64,000 nt of DNA from Chiayiivirga sp. (GCA_022647565.1 JALCLA010000005.1:62001-126000), one strand, 5' to 3'. Positions 28,119-38,371 are shown, counted from the stretch's first letter. The notes: a model not told the origin generated them from the letters alone. Numbers and translations: made by a program.

Positions 28119-29678
28119 GTGCACGAAAACCAACCCGACAACGGCGGCGCCGACGCTGGCGCGCGCGCCGAGAACAGCAACACAGCTCCCTCCAACGACG
28201 CCGGCGAAGGCGGCGGCAGCAACGCGCCGCAAGGCCAGAACCAGGGCCAAGGCCAAGGTCAGGGCCGCAGTCGGCATCGTGATCGCCGCAACCGGCGTCG
28301 TGGTGGTGGCGGCGGCGGCGAGAATCGCGACGCGCGGGAGATGCGCGACATGGACGACGAGGAAGAGGCCGTCCAGGAGCCGCGCTCCAACTTCGTGCTG
28401 CCGGCCAACCTGCCCAGCTACAGCCTGGCCGACCTCAAGCGCATGCCGGCCCACCTCTTGCTGGATCTGGCCGAAACCCTCGGCATCACCGAGGGCGTGG
28501 CGCGCATGCGCAAGCAGGACGTCACCTTCGCGGTACTGAAGGTGCTGACCCGCCACGGTGACGGTGTTGCCGCGGACGGTGTGCTGGAGATCCTGCCCGA
28601 CGGCTTCGGCTTCCTGCGGTCGGCCGATGCCAGCTACCTGGCCGGCCCGGACGATGTCTACATCTCGCCCAGCCAGATCCGTCGCTTCAACCTGCGTACC
28701 GGCGACTACCTCGCCGGCCGCATCCGCAGCCCGAAGGAAGGCGAGCGCTATTTCGCGTTGTCCAAGGTCGACACCATCAACGGCGAACCGCCGGAGGCGT
28801 CGAAGAACAAGGTGCTGTTCGAAAACCTCACGCCGCTGTTCCCGCGCCAGCGCTTCACGCTCGAACGCGGCAACGGCAGCACCGAGGACATCACCGGCCG
28901 CATCCTGGATCTGGTGGCGCCGATCGGTCGCGGCCAGCGCGGCCTGATCGTGTCGCAGCCCAAGGCCGGCAAGACCATGCTGTTGCAGAACGTCGCCGCC
29001 TCGATCATGCACAACCACCCGGACGTGCATCTGATCGTGCTGCTGATCGACGAGCGTCCGGAAGAAGTCACCGAAATGCAGCGCACGGTGCGTGGCGAGG
29101 TGGTGAGTTCCACTTTCGACGAACCCGCGGCGCGCCACGTACAGGTGGCGGAAATGGTGATCGAGCGGGCCAAGCGCCTGGTCGAGCACAAGCGTGACGT
29201 GGTGATCCTGCTCGACTCCATCACGCGCCTGGCGCGCGCCTACAACACCGTGGTGCCGAGTTCGGGCAAGGTGCTGACCGGCGGCGTCGATGCCAACGCG
29301 CTGCAGCGCCCCAAGCGTTTCTTCGGCGCCGCGCGCAAGGCCGAGGAAGGCGGATCGCTCACCATCATCGCCACCGCCCTGATCGACACCGGCTCGAAGA
29401 TGGACGAGGTGATCTACGAGGAGTTCAAGGGCACCGGCAACATGGAAGTGCACCTGGACCGCCGCATCGCCGAGAAGCGGGTCTACCCGGCCATCAACAT
29501 CAACCGCTCCGGTACGCGCCGCGAGGAGTTGCTGATCGAACCCGACTACCTGCAGAAGATCTGGATCCTGCGCAAGCTGCTGCACCCGATGGACGAGCTG
29601 GCCGCGATGGAGTTCCTGCTCGACAAGATGAAGAACACCAAGACCAACGAAGAGTTCTTCACCTTCATGAAGCGCTGA
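28119..29678 (+). CDS. rho: Transcription termination factor Rho with disordered N-terminal extension
   Basis: Rho is the hexameric RNA translocase that ends transcription. The 519-residue protein is about 100 residues longer than E. coli Rho because of an Asn/Gly/Gln/Arg-rich N-terminal tail with [10 protein letters not shown]. The conserved parts follow: the N-terminal helical domain ([14 protein letters not shown]), the cold-shock RNA-binding fold ([14 protein letters not shown]), Walker A PKAGKT, Q-loop and Walker [20 protein letters not shown] at 28119 has GAGGAC upstream. A 226-base leader precedes it, consistent with the autoregulated leader known in enterobacteria. Confidence 0.96.
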   Translation: MHENQPDNGGADAGARAENSNTAPSNDAGEGGGSNAPQGQNQGQGQGQGRSRHRDRRNRRRGGGGGGENRDAREMRDMDDEEEAVQEPRSNFVLPANLPSYSLADLKRMPAHLLLDLAETLGITEGVARMRKQDVTFAVLKVLTRHGDGVAADGVLEILPDGFGFLRSADASYLAGPDDVYISPSQIRRFNLRTGDYLAGRIRSPKEGERYFALSKVDTINGEPPEASKNKVLFENLTPLFPRQRFTLERGNGSTEDITGRILDLVAPIGRGQRGLIVSQPKAGKTMLLQNVAASIMHNHPDVHLIVLLIDERPEEVTEMQRTVRGEVVSSTFDEPAARHVQVAEMVIERAKRLVEHKRDVVILLDSITRLARAYNTVVPSSGKVLTGGVDANALQRPKRFFGAARKAEEGGSLTIIATALIDTGSKMDEVIYEEFKGTGNMEVHLDRRIAEKRVYPAININRSGTRREELLIEPDYLQKIWILRKLLHPMDELAAMEFLLDKMKNTKTNEEFFTFMKR

Positions 29679-29691
29679 ACCCCGAGAGATC

Positions 29692-29716
29692 CCACGCCGC
29701 TGCGCTGGCGGCGTGG
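29692..29716 (+). terminator. Stem-loop after rho
   Basis: CCACGCCGC (29692-29700), a 7-base loop and GCGGCGTGG (29708-29716) pair perfectly, 14 bases after the rho stop. No clear T-run follows. Confidence 0.6.
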
Positions 29717-29770
29717 TGCGGTGTGTCGTCGGATCCTGGCGACTCGGATGCGATGCTCTGCTTCAAGCGA

Positions 29771-29795
29771 CAACGCCGGCCTCGTGCCGGCGTTG
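29771..29795. terminator. Strong GC hairpin between convergent rho and the GspB remnant
   Basis: CAACGCCGGC, loop CTCGT, GCCGGCGTTG: a perfect 10-bp stem. It lies between genes that converge and could stop transcription from both sides. Confidence 0.6.
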
Positions 29796-29818
29796 TCGCG
29801 TCCGGAGTCCTTGCGGGA

Positions 29819-30043
29819 TCAGCGCGCCAGGAAATAGAAGTGTCCGCGGAACTGCAGCACCACGCCGTCGGGCCGGATCTCGCGTAGCCAGAGGTCGCGG
29901 TCAACTACGCCGTCCACTTCGATGCGGCGGCCCTTGAGGATCACGAAACGCCGGGACTCTTCCGCATGCCAGCGATGGGTTTCGATTGCGACCGGCGGCA
30001 ACTGCGCGCGCAGCTCGGGCGGCAGTGCATCGCGCGTCGGCAC
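29819..30043 (-). CDS. GspB-type C-terminal domain only, short or remnant gene
   Basis: About 74 residues are supported from a GTG at 30043 (GGAG three bases upstream). The C-terminal part, IETHRWHAEESRRFVILKGRR then VDRDLWLREIRPDGVVLQF and GHFYFLAR, matches the periplasmic C-terminal domain of type II secretion GspB. Full GspB proteins have an additional cytoplasmic part and a membrane helix, both absent here. The upstream bases run into the divergent Kef antiporter start at 30167, leaving no room for a full gene. It may be a degraded copy or a minimal version. gspCDE lie 4 kb away. Confidence 0.6.
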   Translation of the reverse strand: MPTRDALPPELRAQLPPVAIETHRWHAEESRRFVILKGRRIEVDGVVDRDLWLREIRPDGVVLQFRGHFYFLAR

Positions 30044-30166
30044 CTGCTCCGATGTAACGAATTCCTGGATTGCCCGAGGCCTGCTTGCCGAACCGAGCCA
30101 CGCGGCGTTCGCACACGGCCAGCCGATGCCGTGCCGGCTCGGCCATAATCGCGCCAGGAGGTACGC

Positions 30167-31984
30167 ATGCACGGATCCGGACCGCTCGAGGTCGCCCTGA
30201 TTTTCCTGCTGGCTGCGGTGGTGGCGGTGCCCTTGTTCCGACGCCTGGGGCTGGGCGCGGTGCTGGGCTATCTCGCGGCGGGCGTGGCGATCGGCCCGGA
30301 CGGGTTCAAGCTGGTGCCTGATCCGGAAAGCGTGCTCGCAGCCTCTGAGTTCGGTGTGGTGATGCTGCTGTTCGTGATCGGGCTGGAACTGTCGCCGGCA
30401 CGCCTGTGGGTGATGCGGCGCCACGTGTTCGGCATGGGCGGACTGCAGGTGGCGATCTCGGCCCTGCTGCTCGGCGCGCTCGCGGCCGGCTACGGGCTGG
30501 GCTGGAAATCCGACATCGTGATCGGGCTGGGCCTCGCGCTCTCGTCCACCGCGGTCGGGCTGCAACTGCTGGCCGAACGCAAGGAACTCACCACGGGGTA
30601 TGGCCGCCTGGCCTTTGCCATCCTGCTGTTCCAGGATCTGGTGGCGATCCCGCTGCTGGCCCTGATTCCGCTGCTGGGCGAAGCCAAGGCCGCAGCGCAA
30701 TCGGCGCCCTCGCTGCTTGCCGTGGCCAAGGCCATGGGCGCGATCCTCGCCTTGCTCATCGGCGGTCGCTACCTGCTGCGCACCGTGTTCCGGATCGTGG
30801 CCCGTACCCATCTGGTGGAAGTCTTCACCGCGACGGCCCTGCTGGTGGTGGCGGCCAGCGCCTGGGCCATGCAGCAGGTCGGCCTGAGCATGGGTCTTGG
30901 CGCGTTTCTCGCAGGATTGCTGCTGGCAGATTCGGAGTTCCGGCACGAGCTCGAATCGCACGTCGAACCGTTCAAGGGCTTGCTGCTCGGGTTGTTCTTC
31001 ATCGCGGTGGGAATGACACTCGACCTCGACCACATCGCGGCGAAACCCGGGCTGATCGCCAGTGGCGTTGCAGCCCTGCTCGTGCTCAAGACGGGGGTCC
31101 TGCTCGGCGTGGGGCGCCTGGCCGGGCTCGACTGGCGTGGCGCGGTGCTGCTCGGCACGGTGCTGGCACTGGGTGGTGAGTTCGGATTCGTGGTGTTCGC
31201 CGAGGCGCACAAGGCCGGGCTGATCGACATCCTCGTGCGCGACACCCTCAACGCGATCATCGGCCTCACCATGGCGCTCACGCCGCTCAGCCTGATCGCG
31301 GTGACGCGCTGGCTGGGTTCGCGCCCGAGCGCTGCGCCGGCGCGAGAGTTCGACGCCATCGCCGACACCCATCCGCGCGTCATCATCGCCGGGTTCGGGC
31401 GCATGGGGCAGATCGTCGGGCGCATGTTGCGCGCGCAAAAGATCGCGTTCACTGCGCTGGAGAACAGCGCCGAGCAGGTGGACTTCTCGCGTCGCTTCGG
31501 CAGCCAGATCTACTTCGGCGACCCGGCACGCGCGGAGATCCTGCGTGCCGCCGGCGTGGGACGGGCCGAGGTCTTCGTGCTCACCACCGACGACCCCGAC
31601 ACCAATATCCGCACCGCGCGACTGGTGCGACGCCTGTTCCCGCACATCCGCATCCTCGCGCGGGCGCGCAATCGCCAGCACGCGTTCAAGCTGATGGACA
31701 TGGGCGTGGACATCGTGCGCGAAACCTTCCATTCCAGCCTGGTGCTGGGCGAGCGTGTGCTGCGCGAACTCGGCCTGCCCGAAGACGTGGCGCGCGAGCG
31801 GCGCGAACGCTTCCGCGAACACGACGAAGCCCTGCTGCGCGAACAACACCTCGTCTACGACGATGAAGCCGCCTTGATCGCGTCCAGCAAGGAGGCGCTG
31901 CGCGACCTCGAGAAGCTGTTCGATGCGGATCGGGATGATGCGGCGCGCGACGGCCAGGACAGCGCGGTGCCGCCGCAGGCGTGA
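30167..31984 (+). CDS. Kef-type K+/H+ antiporter with RCK_N domain
   Basis: A 605-residue CPA2 transporter. About 12 membrane helices fill the first 385 residues, with GYLAAGVAIGPDG and the core motif SSTAVGLQLL and LFQDLVAIPLLAL typical of KefB/C. A cytosolic TrkA-N/RCK domain starts near residue 400 with GFGRMGQIVGRML (NAD-binding Gly motif). E. coli KefB and KefC are 601 and 620 residues. It probably exchanges K+ for H+ in response to glutathione adducts or pH. No kefF/kefG ancillary gene is adjacent, so regulation may differ. Confidence 0.9.
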   Translation: MHGSGPLEVALIFLLAAVVAVPLFRRLGLGAVLGYLAAGVAIGPDGFKLVPDPESVLAASEFGVVMLLFVIGLELSPARLWVMRRHVFGMGGLQVAISALLLGALAAGYGLGWKSDIVIGLGLALSSTAVGLQLLAERKELTTGYGRLAFAILLFQDLVAIPLLALIPLLGEAKAAAQSAPSLLAVAKAMGAILALLIGGRYLLRTVFRIVARTHLVEVFTATALLVVAASAWAMQQVGLSMGLGAFLAGLLLADSEFRHELESHVEPFKGLLLGLFFIAVGMTLDLDHIAAKPGLIASGVAALLVLKTGVLLGVGRLAGLDWRGAVLLGTVLALGGEFGFVVFAEAHKAGLIDILVRDTLNAIIGLTMALTPLSLIAVTRWLGSRPSAAPAREFDAIADTHPRVIIAGFGRMGQIVGRMLRAQKIAFTALENSAEQVDFSRRFGSQIYFGDPARAEILRAAGVGRAEVFVLTTDDPDTNIRTARLVRRLFPHIRILARARNRQHAFKLMDMGVDIVRETFHSSLVLGERVLRELGLPEDVARERRERFREHDEALLREQHLVYDDEAALIASSKEALRDLEKLFDADRDDAARDGQDSAVPPQA

Positions 31985-31993
31985 TTGCCGCGA

Positions 31994-34900
31994 TCAGGGT
32001 TTGAGGAATCGCGCGATGGACGGCGCCGGCCTGGGCGGCTCGAACTCGGCTGCGATGTCGACGAAACCGCGCATCAGGGCGATCTCCTGCGGGCGGCGGT
32101 TGATGCTGTCGCGGGCGTCTGGATCGGCGCCGGCGGCCAGTAGCACGCGCAACACCTTGGCCAGGCCATGCAGCGCTGCGAGGTGCAAGGGGCCGAAGCC
32201 GCGCCGCTGCTCCTGCACATCGAGTCGCGCGCCGCGCGCGAGCAGACGCTCGAGCTGCACCAGGATCGTGTCCTCGTCGCAGGCGGCTCCCGGTTCGGCG
32301 CGCGCGCCCAGCAGCAACAGCAGCGCGGTGTGGCCGGCACTGTTGGCCGCATTCGGATCGCCGCCGGCGGCCAGCAAGGCCTCCCACAAGGCGACCACGC
32401 GTGACTTGTCGCGTGCGCCGAAGCCGTATTGCGCGGCGGCATGCAAGGCGCTGCCGCCATCGGCATCGAGCGCGCGTGCATCGGCGCCGTGGGCCAGGAG
32501 CGCCTGCGCGCCCTTGCTCTGGCCCAGCGCGGCCGCCACCATCAGGGGCGTCACGCCATTGGGCAGGGACTGGTTTGGATCGGCGCCGCGCGCGAGCAGG
32601 CTCAGCACCACCGCGTCGTGCCCGCGGCTGAGCGCGGCGCTGAGGCAGGTGGCCCCGGACCTTGCCGCCAGCGCCGGATTGGCGCCGCGTGCAAGCAGGT
32701 CGTCGACCAGCGCCGTCTGTCCGCCGCCGCTGGCGCGCAGCAAGGCGCTGCAGCCCTGCGCATCGAGCGCGTCGAGGTGCAGGCCGAGTTCGATCAGGCG
32801 CAGCACGGCGGGATGATCGCCCAGCTGCGCGGCAGCGGGCAGGTCGGCATCACGCAGCGCGCGACGCGGTAGCGGCCAGTACGACCAATCCAGCCAGCGT
32901 GCGATCTCGCGCCGACCGGAGGACAGCGCAAGCCCGAGCGCGGTCTGGCCATCGGCGGCGCGCGCGCCCGGCTGCGCGCCGTGTGCGATCAGGCGGCGCA
33001 CGATGTCTTCCTGGCCCAGGGCGCAGGCGGTGAGCAAGGGAGTGGCGCCGCGTGCGTCGCGTGCTTCCGGATCGACGCCGGCTTCGAGCAGGGCGGCCAC
33101 CAGACGCGGCCAGTCGCGCCGGATCGCGAGCAGCAGGGTCGAACTACCGTCCGCCGCCGCCGCAAAGACATCAGCCCCGCGCGCGACCAGGTCGAGTACG
33201 AGCGCCTCGCCTTGCGCGGCATCCGCGGCCTCGACGGGCGCCGCGAGGTAGCGCGCCAGCCCGCCGCTTCCGCCGATCGCGGCGCCGCGTTCCAGCAATT
33301 GGCGAATCGCGCCCGCCGCGGTCGGTCCGCGCGACAAGAGCCGCATCGGAAGGCCATCGCCGCGCTCGTCCGGCGCGACCGCTTCGCAGGCCGGCAACAG
33401 CAGGCGCAGCGAGGTGGCGTCCAGTTGCGGGGCGAGCTCCAGCAACAGCGCGGTGATCTCGTCGTGCTCGCCGGCCAGCAAGGGCAGCAGCTCGCGCACG
33501 TGATCGTGGCGGCGCGCGGTCAGCGCCACGCGCAGGCGTGCCAGCGGCGGCGTGTCGGCCAGTTCTTCGCTGGCATCGGCGACGCAGGCTGGCAGCGGAT
33601 AGTGTGGATCGAGCCGCGCCACCAAGGACCAGCGGCCGGCCGCGACGGCATAGTCGAGCGCGGTGCGTCCATCGCGACAGGCGCGGCGCGGATCGACGCC
33701 CAGCGCCAGCAGTTGTTCGATGCACTCGCCATCGCTGCGACTGGACTGGCAGGCGATCGCCAGTGCGTTGCGCCCGGCGTTGTCGCAGGCACCGGCATCG
33801 GGCCGGTGTGCGGCGAGCGCGCGCAAGGCCTCGGCGCTGCCGGCGCGCGCGGCTTCCAGCAGGGGCGTGATCCCGAGTTCGTCGCGCGCATTGGCATCCG
33901 CGCCCAGTTCCAGCAGGGTGCGCACGACCTCGGCGTGTCCGGCCAGGCAAGCGGCGTGCAGGGCGCTACGATTGAGCCGGCCGCGCGCATCCACGCGCGC
34001 CTTGTGCTTGAGCAGCAGCCGGATGCCGGTGGCGTCGTCTTCCCCGCCGGCGGCGGCAAGCAGCGCCGGTTGCCCGCCCTCCGGTTCCGCCCTGGCACCG
34101 CGCTCGAGCAGGAATTTCGCCATACGCCAGTTGCCATTGGCGCAGGCCACGCCGAGCGGGCTCCAGCCGTCGCGGTCGATCGGGTCGAGCGGCGCATTCG
34201 CATCGAACAACAGTGCCGCCACCGCCGGGTCGACGCTGAGTGCGGCTCCATGCAGGGCGCAGCGTCCTTCGGCGTCGGTCAGGCGTGGATCGGCGCCGTT
34301 GGCCAAGAGGGTCATCACCGCTTCGGGTCGGCCATGCCAGCTGTCGCGCGTGGCGGCGAGCAGCGGCGTCAGGCCGGCATGGGGGCGATTCACGTCCACG
34401 CCGGCCGCGATCAGGGCGCGCAGCAGGCGCAGGTCGCTGAGCAGGGCGGCCAGTACCGGTAGCGAGCGTTGGTCACGCGCGCCGGCGTCGGGCAAGGCCT
34501 GCGCGTCGGCACCGCCGGCCAGCAGATCCAGGGCTTCGTCCACGCGCCCCGCGCGCGCCGCGGCGTAGAGCCGATCCACCGCGCTGCCTTCGGTGCTGGC
34601 CAAGCTGGCCGGCGAGGCCAGGTCGGCCCAGCGGCTGGGCGTGGCGGCCGCGCTGGTATCGTCGACATCGGGCTCGGCCAGCAGTTGGCGCGCGGTGAGT
34701 TCAACCGCGGCCCAGCTGGCCAAGGGCGCGAGGCCGAGCGCGTAGGTGGCCAGCGCGAGCGCGTGCAGCTCCATGCTCGGCCAGAGTGGTGCATAGGCCA
34801 GCACCACGGCGCCCGAAAACAATATGCCCAGGGCCAAGGCAGCCACCAGGCCACGACCGCCGCCTTCGCTGTGGGTGAGCAGTTCACGTGCCATGCCCAG

Positions 34901-35359
34901 ACTACGACCCGCAGCGGCGGTGGGGCCATGCGTGGTTGCCTCGTCCCAGAGCCAGACCAGCGCGGCTGCGGGCCAGGTCCACCACAACGCCAGCAAGAGC
35001 CCGGCCGCTGCGATGCTCAGCAAGAGCACCGCGCCCAGACTGCCGGTCTGTTGCAAACGCCACGCCGGCCAGGTCAGCAAGGCCACCGCCACGATCGCGC
35101 CCAGCGCGCACAGCAGCAGCGCCGGCCAGGCCCGGGCCGAGAGCGCCGCAAGCCAGCTGGATTCGACCCGATACCCCGCCGCCTGCGTCGCGGCCAGGAG
35201 GAACAGCGGCAGGGCCAGCAACGGCCCTGCGGCAAGGCCATGGCGCAGGAGTTCCGGGTCGAGCCGCAGCACGGGCAGCGCGCACAACAGCGCCGGCAGG
35301 AGGAAGGCCGCAACCGTGGCGGTGACGCGGCCGACCAGGCCGGCTTCGCGGGCGGGCAT
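31994..35359 (-). CDS. Very large ankyrin-repeat membrane protein
   Basis: About 1,121 residues from ATG 35359, which is chosen because GAGGGCGGG precedes it; in-frame ATGs at 35380 and 35428 overlap the YcgL gene. The first 230 residues hold five to six hydrophobic helices (ATVAAFLLPALLCALPVL and more). The rest is a solenoid of more than twenty ankyrin repeats recognisable by GxTPLL, LLxxGADPN, and GHAEVVRTLLELGADANARD. Some repeats have degenerate consensus. Bacterial ankyrin proteins act as protein-binding scaffolds; the ligand is unknown. It is adjacent to and probably co-transcribed with YcgL. Confidence 0.8.
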   Translation of the reverse strand: MPAREAGLVGRVTATVAAFLLPALLCALPVLRLDPELLRHGLAAGPLLALPLFLLAATQAAGYRVESSWLAALSARAWPALLLCALGAIVAVALLTWPAWRLQQTGSLGAVLLLSIAAAGLLLALWWTWPAAALVWLWDEATTHGPTAAAGRSLGMARELLTHSEGGGRGLVAALALGILFSGAVVLAYAPLWPSMELHALALATYALGLAPLASWAAVELTARQLLAEPDVDDTSAAATPSRWADLASPASLASTEGSAVDRLYAAARAGRVDEALDLLAGGADAQALPDAGARDQRSLPVLAALLSDLRLLRALIAAGVDVNRPHAGLTPLLAATRDSWHGRPEAVMTLLANGADPRLTDAEGRCALHGAALSVDPAVAALLFDANAPLDPIDRDGWSPLGVACANGNWRMAKFLLERGARAEPEGGQPALLAAAGGEDDATGIRLLLKHKARVDARGRLNRSALHAACLAGHAEVVRTLLELGADANARDELGITPLLEAARAGSAEALRALAAHRPDAGACDNAGRNALAIACQSSRSDGECIEQLLALGVDPRRACRDGRTALDYAVAAGRWSLVARLDPHYPLPACVADASEELADTPPLARLRVALTARRHDHVRELLPLLAGEHDEITALLLELAPQLDATSLRLLLPACEAVAPDERGDGLPMRLLSRGPTAAGAIRQLLERGAAIGGSGGLARYLAAPVEAADAAQGEALVLDLVARGADVFAAAADGSSTLLLAIRRDWPRLVAALLEAGVDPEARDARGATPLLTACALGQEDIVRRLIAHGAQPGARAADGQTALGLALSSGRREIARWLDWSYWPLPRRALRDADLPAAAQLGDHPAVLRLIELGLHLDALDAQGCSALLRASGGGQTALVDDLLARGANPALAARSGATCLSAALSRGHDAVVLSLLARGADPNQSLPNGVTPLMVAAALGQSKGAQALLAHGADARALDADGGSALHAAAQYGFGARDKSRVVALWEALLAAGGDPNAANSAGHTALLLLLGARAEPGAACDEDTILVQLERLLARGARLDVQEQRRGFGPLHLAALHGLAKVLRVLLAAGADPDARDSINRRPQEIALMRGFVDIAAEFEPPRPAPSIARFLKP

Positions 35360-35366
35360 CCCGCCC

Positions 35367-35651
35367 TCAGCCGCGGACATGGCGTTGCCAGGCGGCATCG
35401 GTGGGCGGAGCGAGTGCATCCGCATCACTCGGCAGCTGGATGTGGAAACCGCGGGACGCCAGGTTGCTGCGCACCACGCCTGCGTCCTCGCGCGCGAGCT
35501 TGCGCTCCGCCGTCAGCTCGATTTCGAGCACGAAATCCAACTCGCCCAGCGTCGCGCGCAACGCCGCGGGCAGTGCGGCCGCATCGTCGCGCCGCGCGAG
35601 ATAGACGTAGGTATCGGCCTTCTTCAGGCTCTTGTAGACGAAACAGCGCAT
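35367..35651 (-). CDS. YcgL domain-containing protein
   Basis: This 94-residue protein begins MRCFVYKSLKKADTYVYL and shows the LPAALRATLGELDFVLEIEL pattern of the YcgL family (DUF709). Members are small cytosolic alpha/beta proteins of unknown function found across gammaproteobacteria. The stop overlaps the likely start region of the ankyrin gene, so the two are probably one operon. Confidence 0.9.
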   Translation of the reverse strand: MRCFVYKSLKKADTYVYLARRDDAAALPAALRATLGELDFVLEIELTAERKLAREDAGVVRSNLASRGFHIQLPSDADALAPPTDAAWQRHVRG

Positions 35652-35728
35652 CCGGCGCGGCTTCCACGCAAATCAGTGCGCGCAGCATACCTGCGCGCGC
35701 GTGTCGACAACATGGGTGAAAACGCAGC

Positions 35729-38242
35729 TCAGTCGAAGCCGGCGGTGAAGATCAGCTCGGTGGCGACCGAGCTGCGGCGCCGGAATACGTTCAGGATGCC
35801 GGGGGCGACGTTGTTGTCGAGGTTGCCGGCGGCCGAATCGAAGACCAGTTGGGTGCCGTTGTAGTTGAGCGCGGGGCGATTGCTGTTGCCGTTCGACTGG
35901 CTGCCGTCTTGCGCCTTGGCCAGCCGGCGGGGGAATTTCTCCCCGGCACGCAGCGAACGGATATGCACATCGGTGAAGGTGTCGGTGTCGGTCTGGCTCA
36001 GATCCAGATCGGTTGCGTCGGACACGAAGGTGATGGTGCTGCCGTCACCGGAAATGCGCGGTGCGGTCGAGATACCGTTCGGGCTGGTGCCGCCGAGCGT
36101 CTGGCTGATGCGCGAAAGACTGTTGCCGATCAGGTCGATGAAGTACACGTCCGGCGTGGTTCCGGCGTCGTTCGCATCGAGCGGCTGATCGGTCTCGAAC
36201 ACCAGCTTGCGCCCGCTCCAGTCCATCTCGGGTTTGGATGCGCCCACGCTGCCGCAGGTGGCGGCACTGGCCGGCGTGGCCATGCGCTGGTTGATGCCGG
36301 TGAGCAGGTCCGCCAGCACGATCTGCTGGGCACTCGGACAAGGCGAGGGCGCGCCGGGGACGAGGTTCTTGGCCGAAGTCTGGAAGGCCACGTAGCGACC
36401 ATCGGCCGACACCACCGGCGCGGAACTGGCACCATCGCTGTCCGCGCCTTCGCTGCCATCGGCATTGCGCGCCTGGCACGAGACGCAGACCGGCGTGCCG
36501 GGCATGACGTCATTGCCATTGCGCAGCAACGGAACCTTGTACACCTCGGTCGCGCCGCCGCCGCTGCCTTGGTTGGGTGCGGTATAGACCAGCGCATTGC
36601 CCTCGGCCGACAGGCGCGGCACGGTGCCCACGCCACCCGCCAAGCCCTGAATCGACATGCTTTGCGTGGTGTTGCTCAGCCGATTGCGCATCACCACGCT
36701 GAAGGTTCCGGCCTTCGCACGTCGCGCCTTGCTGGCGGCAGGTTCGCGGTAGAACTTGTTGGTCGGCAGATCCGGGGTAACAAAGGCGACCAAGCCGCCA
36801 TCGGCGCTGACCGAGGGTTCCATCGCGGCACCGGCCAGGGGCAAGCCGCCTACTCCGGTGCTGCGGCTGATCAGCAGCGGCGGGCCGCCGCCTTCGGTAT
36901 CGACCAGATACACGTCGGCGGTGCCCGCCGTATTCGTCACGCCAGGAAAATCGGCCTCGGACTGGAACACCACGTAGCGCCCCGAGGCATCGGTGGCGGG
37001 CGCCGTGCTGTCATCGTTGGCATTGGGCGTGAGCACGTCCACTTGCACATCGGCAGTGTCGAGCAGCACCGAGGTCGGCGTCAGGTGATCGACGCCATCG
37101 TTGCTGCCCAACTGCCCGCGTTCATTGCTGCCCCAGCACTGCGCGTGGTCGGACACCACGGCGCAAGTGTGTTCGAAGCGCGGCGCGATCGACGTCACCC
37201 CCGACGTCACCCCGGAGATGGCGACGGGCGAGAATTGATTCGTGCTGTCACCGTTACCCACCTGCCCCTTGTTGTTGTAGCCCCAGCACTGCGGGGTGCC
37301 GCTGATCACGCCGCAGGTGTGCAGGAAGCCGGCTTGGATGTTGTCGTAGCTTGGACCCAAGACTGCGACGGGCGCATTCCGCTGGATTTGGGTGCCGTCA
37401 CCGAGCTGCCCTTCGAAATTCCGGCCCCAGCACAGCACGGTCCCCATCGAGGTGAACGCACAACTGTGGCGCGATCCAGCGGTGACTCCAAATACGCCCG
37501 AGCCCAAGCCGAACACCGTGGTCGGGACCAAGCGGTCCATGATGGTGTTGTCGCCCAGCGCCCCTTGGTTGTTCCGGCCCCAGCACTTTGCGGCACCATT
37601 GTGTACCGCACAGGTGTGATGTTCAGCAGCGCTGAGGGCAAACACGGCACCGTCCAGTCCGGATACCGGGGTCGGGACGTTCCTGTCGATCGTGGTGCCG
37701 TCACCGAGCTGTCCGAACTCGTTGTGACCCCAACACGTAGCTGCGCCGAGGTCGGTGGCCGCACAGGTATGGAAGCGACCGGTACTGAGTACGGCAATGC
37801 CGGTCAGGCCAGCCACGTCCACGGGTGTCGCGCGCGACAGCGCGGTGCCGTCGCCGAGCTGTCCGTGGTTGTTGAATCCCCAGCACTTCACCGAGCCGTC
37901 GCTGAGCATGATGGCGCAGGTGTGGAACTCGCCAGCCCGGATCGCACCAACGCCTTCGGACAGGCCCTGCACCGGCACTGGCGTCATGCGCGGGACATTG
38001 GTGCCATCGCCCAGTTGGAAGTTCGCGTTCTCGCCCCAGCACGAGACGCCGCCGCTGACCGACAGTGCGCAACTGTGGTAGGCGCCCGAGGTGACTTCGC
38101 CGACGTTGGCCAATGGCGTGAACTGGGCCATCGCCGCCAGCGGCAACGCCCACAAGAGCAGGGCAACGAGGATTCGCCAACGGTGCCGACACCCTGCCGC
38201 TTGCGTTCGGGACCGGGTCTCACCACCGTTTCGGCTGCTCAT
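35729..38242 (-). CDS. Secreted RCC1-repeat / TolB-like propeller fusion
   Basis: About 837 residues from ATG 38242, which has GGGGAG six bases upstream. A signal peptide (ILVALLLWALPLAAMA) precedes seven RCC1-type repeats, each with the pattern HTCA, CWGxNxxGQLGDGT and a variable loop, covering residues about 45-395. The C-terminal half has WD40/TolB-like strands (ISADGRYVAFQTS, PRLSAEGNALVYT) to the end at about 837. Two beta-propellers in one exported polypeptide is an uncommon architecture. It may bind proteins or glycans at the surface. Start was moved from an in-frame ATG at 38260 for the reason above. Confidence 0.75.
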   Translation of the reverse strand: MSSRNGGETRSRTQAAGCRHRWRILVALLLWALPLAAMAQFTPLANVGEVTSGAYHSCALSVSGGVSCWGENANFQLGDGTNVPRMTPVPVQGLSEGVGAIRAGEFHTCAIMLSDGSVKCWGFNNHGQLGDGTALSRATPVDVAGLTGIAVLSTGRFHTCAATDLGAATCWGHNEFGQLGDGTTIDRNVPTPVSGLDGAVFALSAAEHHTCAVHNGAAKCWGRNNQGALGDNTIMDRLVPTTVFGLGSGVFGVTAGSRHSCAFTSMGTVLCWGRNFEGQLGDGTQIQRNAPVAVLGPSYDNIQAGFLHTCGVISGTPQCWGYNNKGQVGNGDSTNQFSPVAISGVTSGVTSIAPRFEHTCAVVSDHAQCWGSNERGQLGSNDGVDHLTPTSVLLDTADVQVDVLTPNANDDSTAPATDASGRYVVFQSEADFPGVTNTAGTADVYLVDTEGGGPPLLISRSTGVGGLPLAGAAMEPSVSADGGLVAFVTPDLPTNKFYREPAASKARRAKAGTFSVVMRNRLSNTTQSMSIQGLAGGVGTVPRLSAEGNALVYTAPNQGSGGGATEVYKVPLLRNGNDVMPGTPVCVSCQARNADGSEGADSDGASSAPVVSADGRYVAFQTSAKNLVPGAPSPCPSAQQIVLADLLTGINQRMATPASAATCGSVGASKPEMDWSGRKLVFETDQPLDANDAGTTPDVYFIDLIGNSLSRISQTLGGTSPNGISTAPRISGDGSTITFVSDATDLDLSQTDTDTFTDVHIRSLRAGEKFPRRLAKAQDGSQSNGNSNRPALNYNGTQLVFDSAAGNLDNNVAPGILNVFRRRSSVATELIFTAGFD

Positions 38243-38371
38243 GTCGATCTCCCCTGCCAACGCGCCGCCGCGTCTGCCTGAGCGGGTCCACGCCTGACGT
38301 CGACGCCGGACCGAAGCACACGCGACGGCCCGATCCTAGCGGGAGAGAGGCGCCGATTCCACCGAGCCGAC

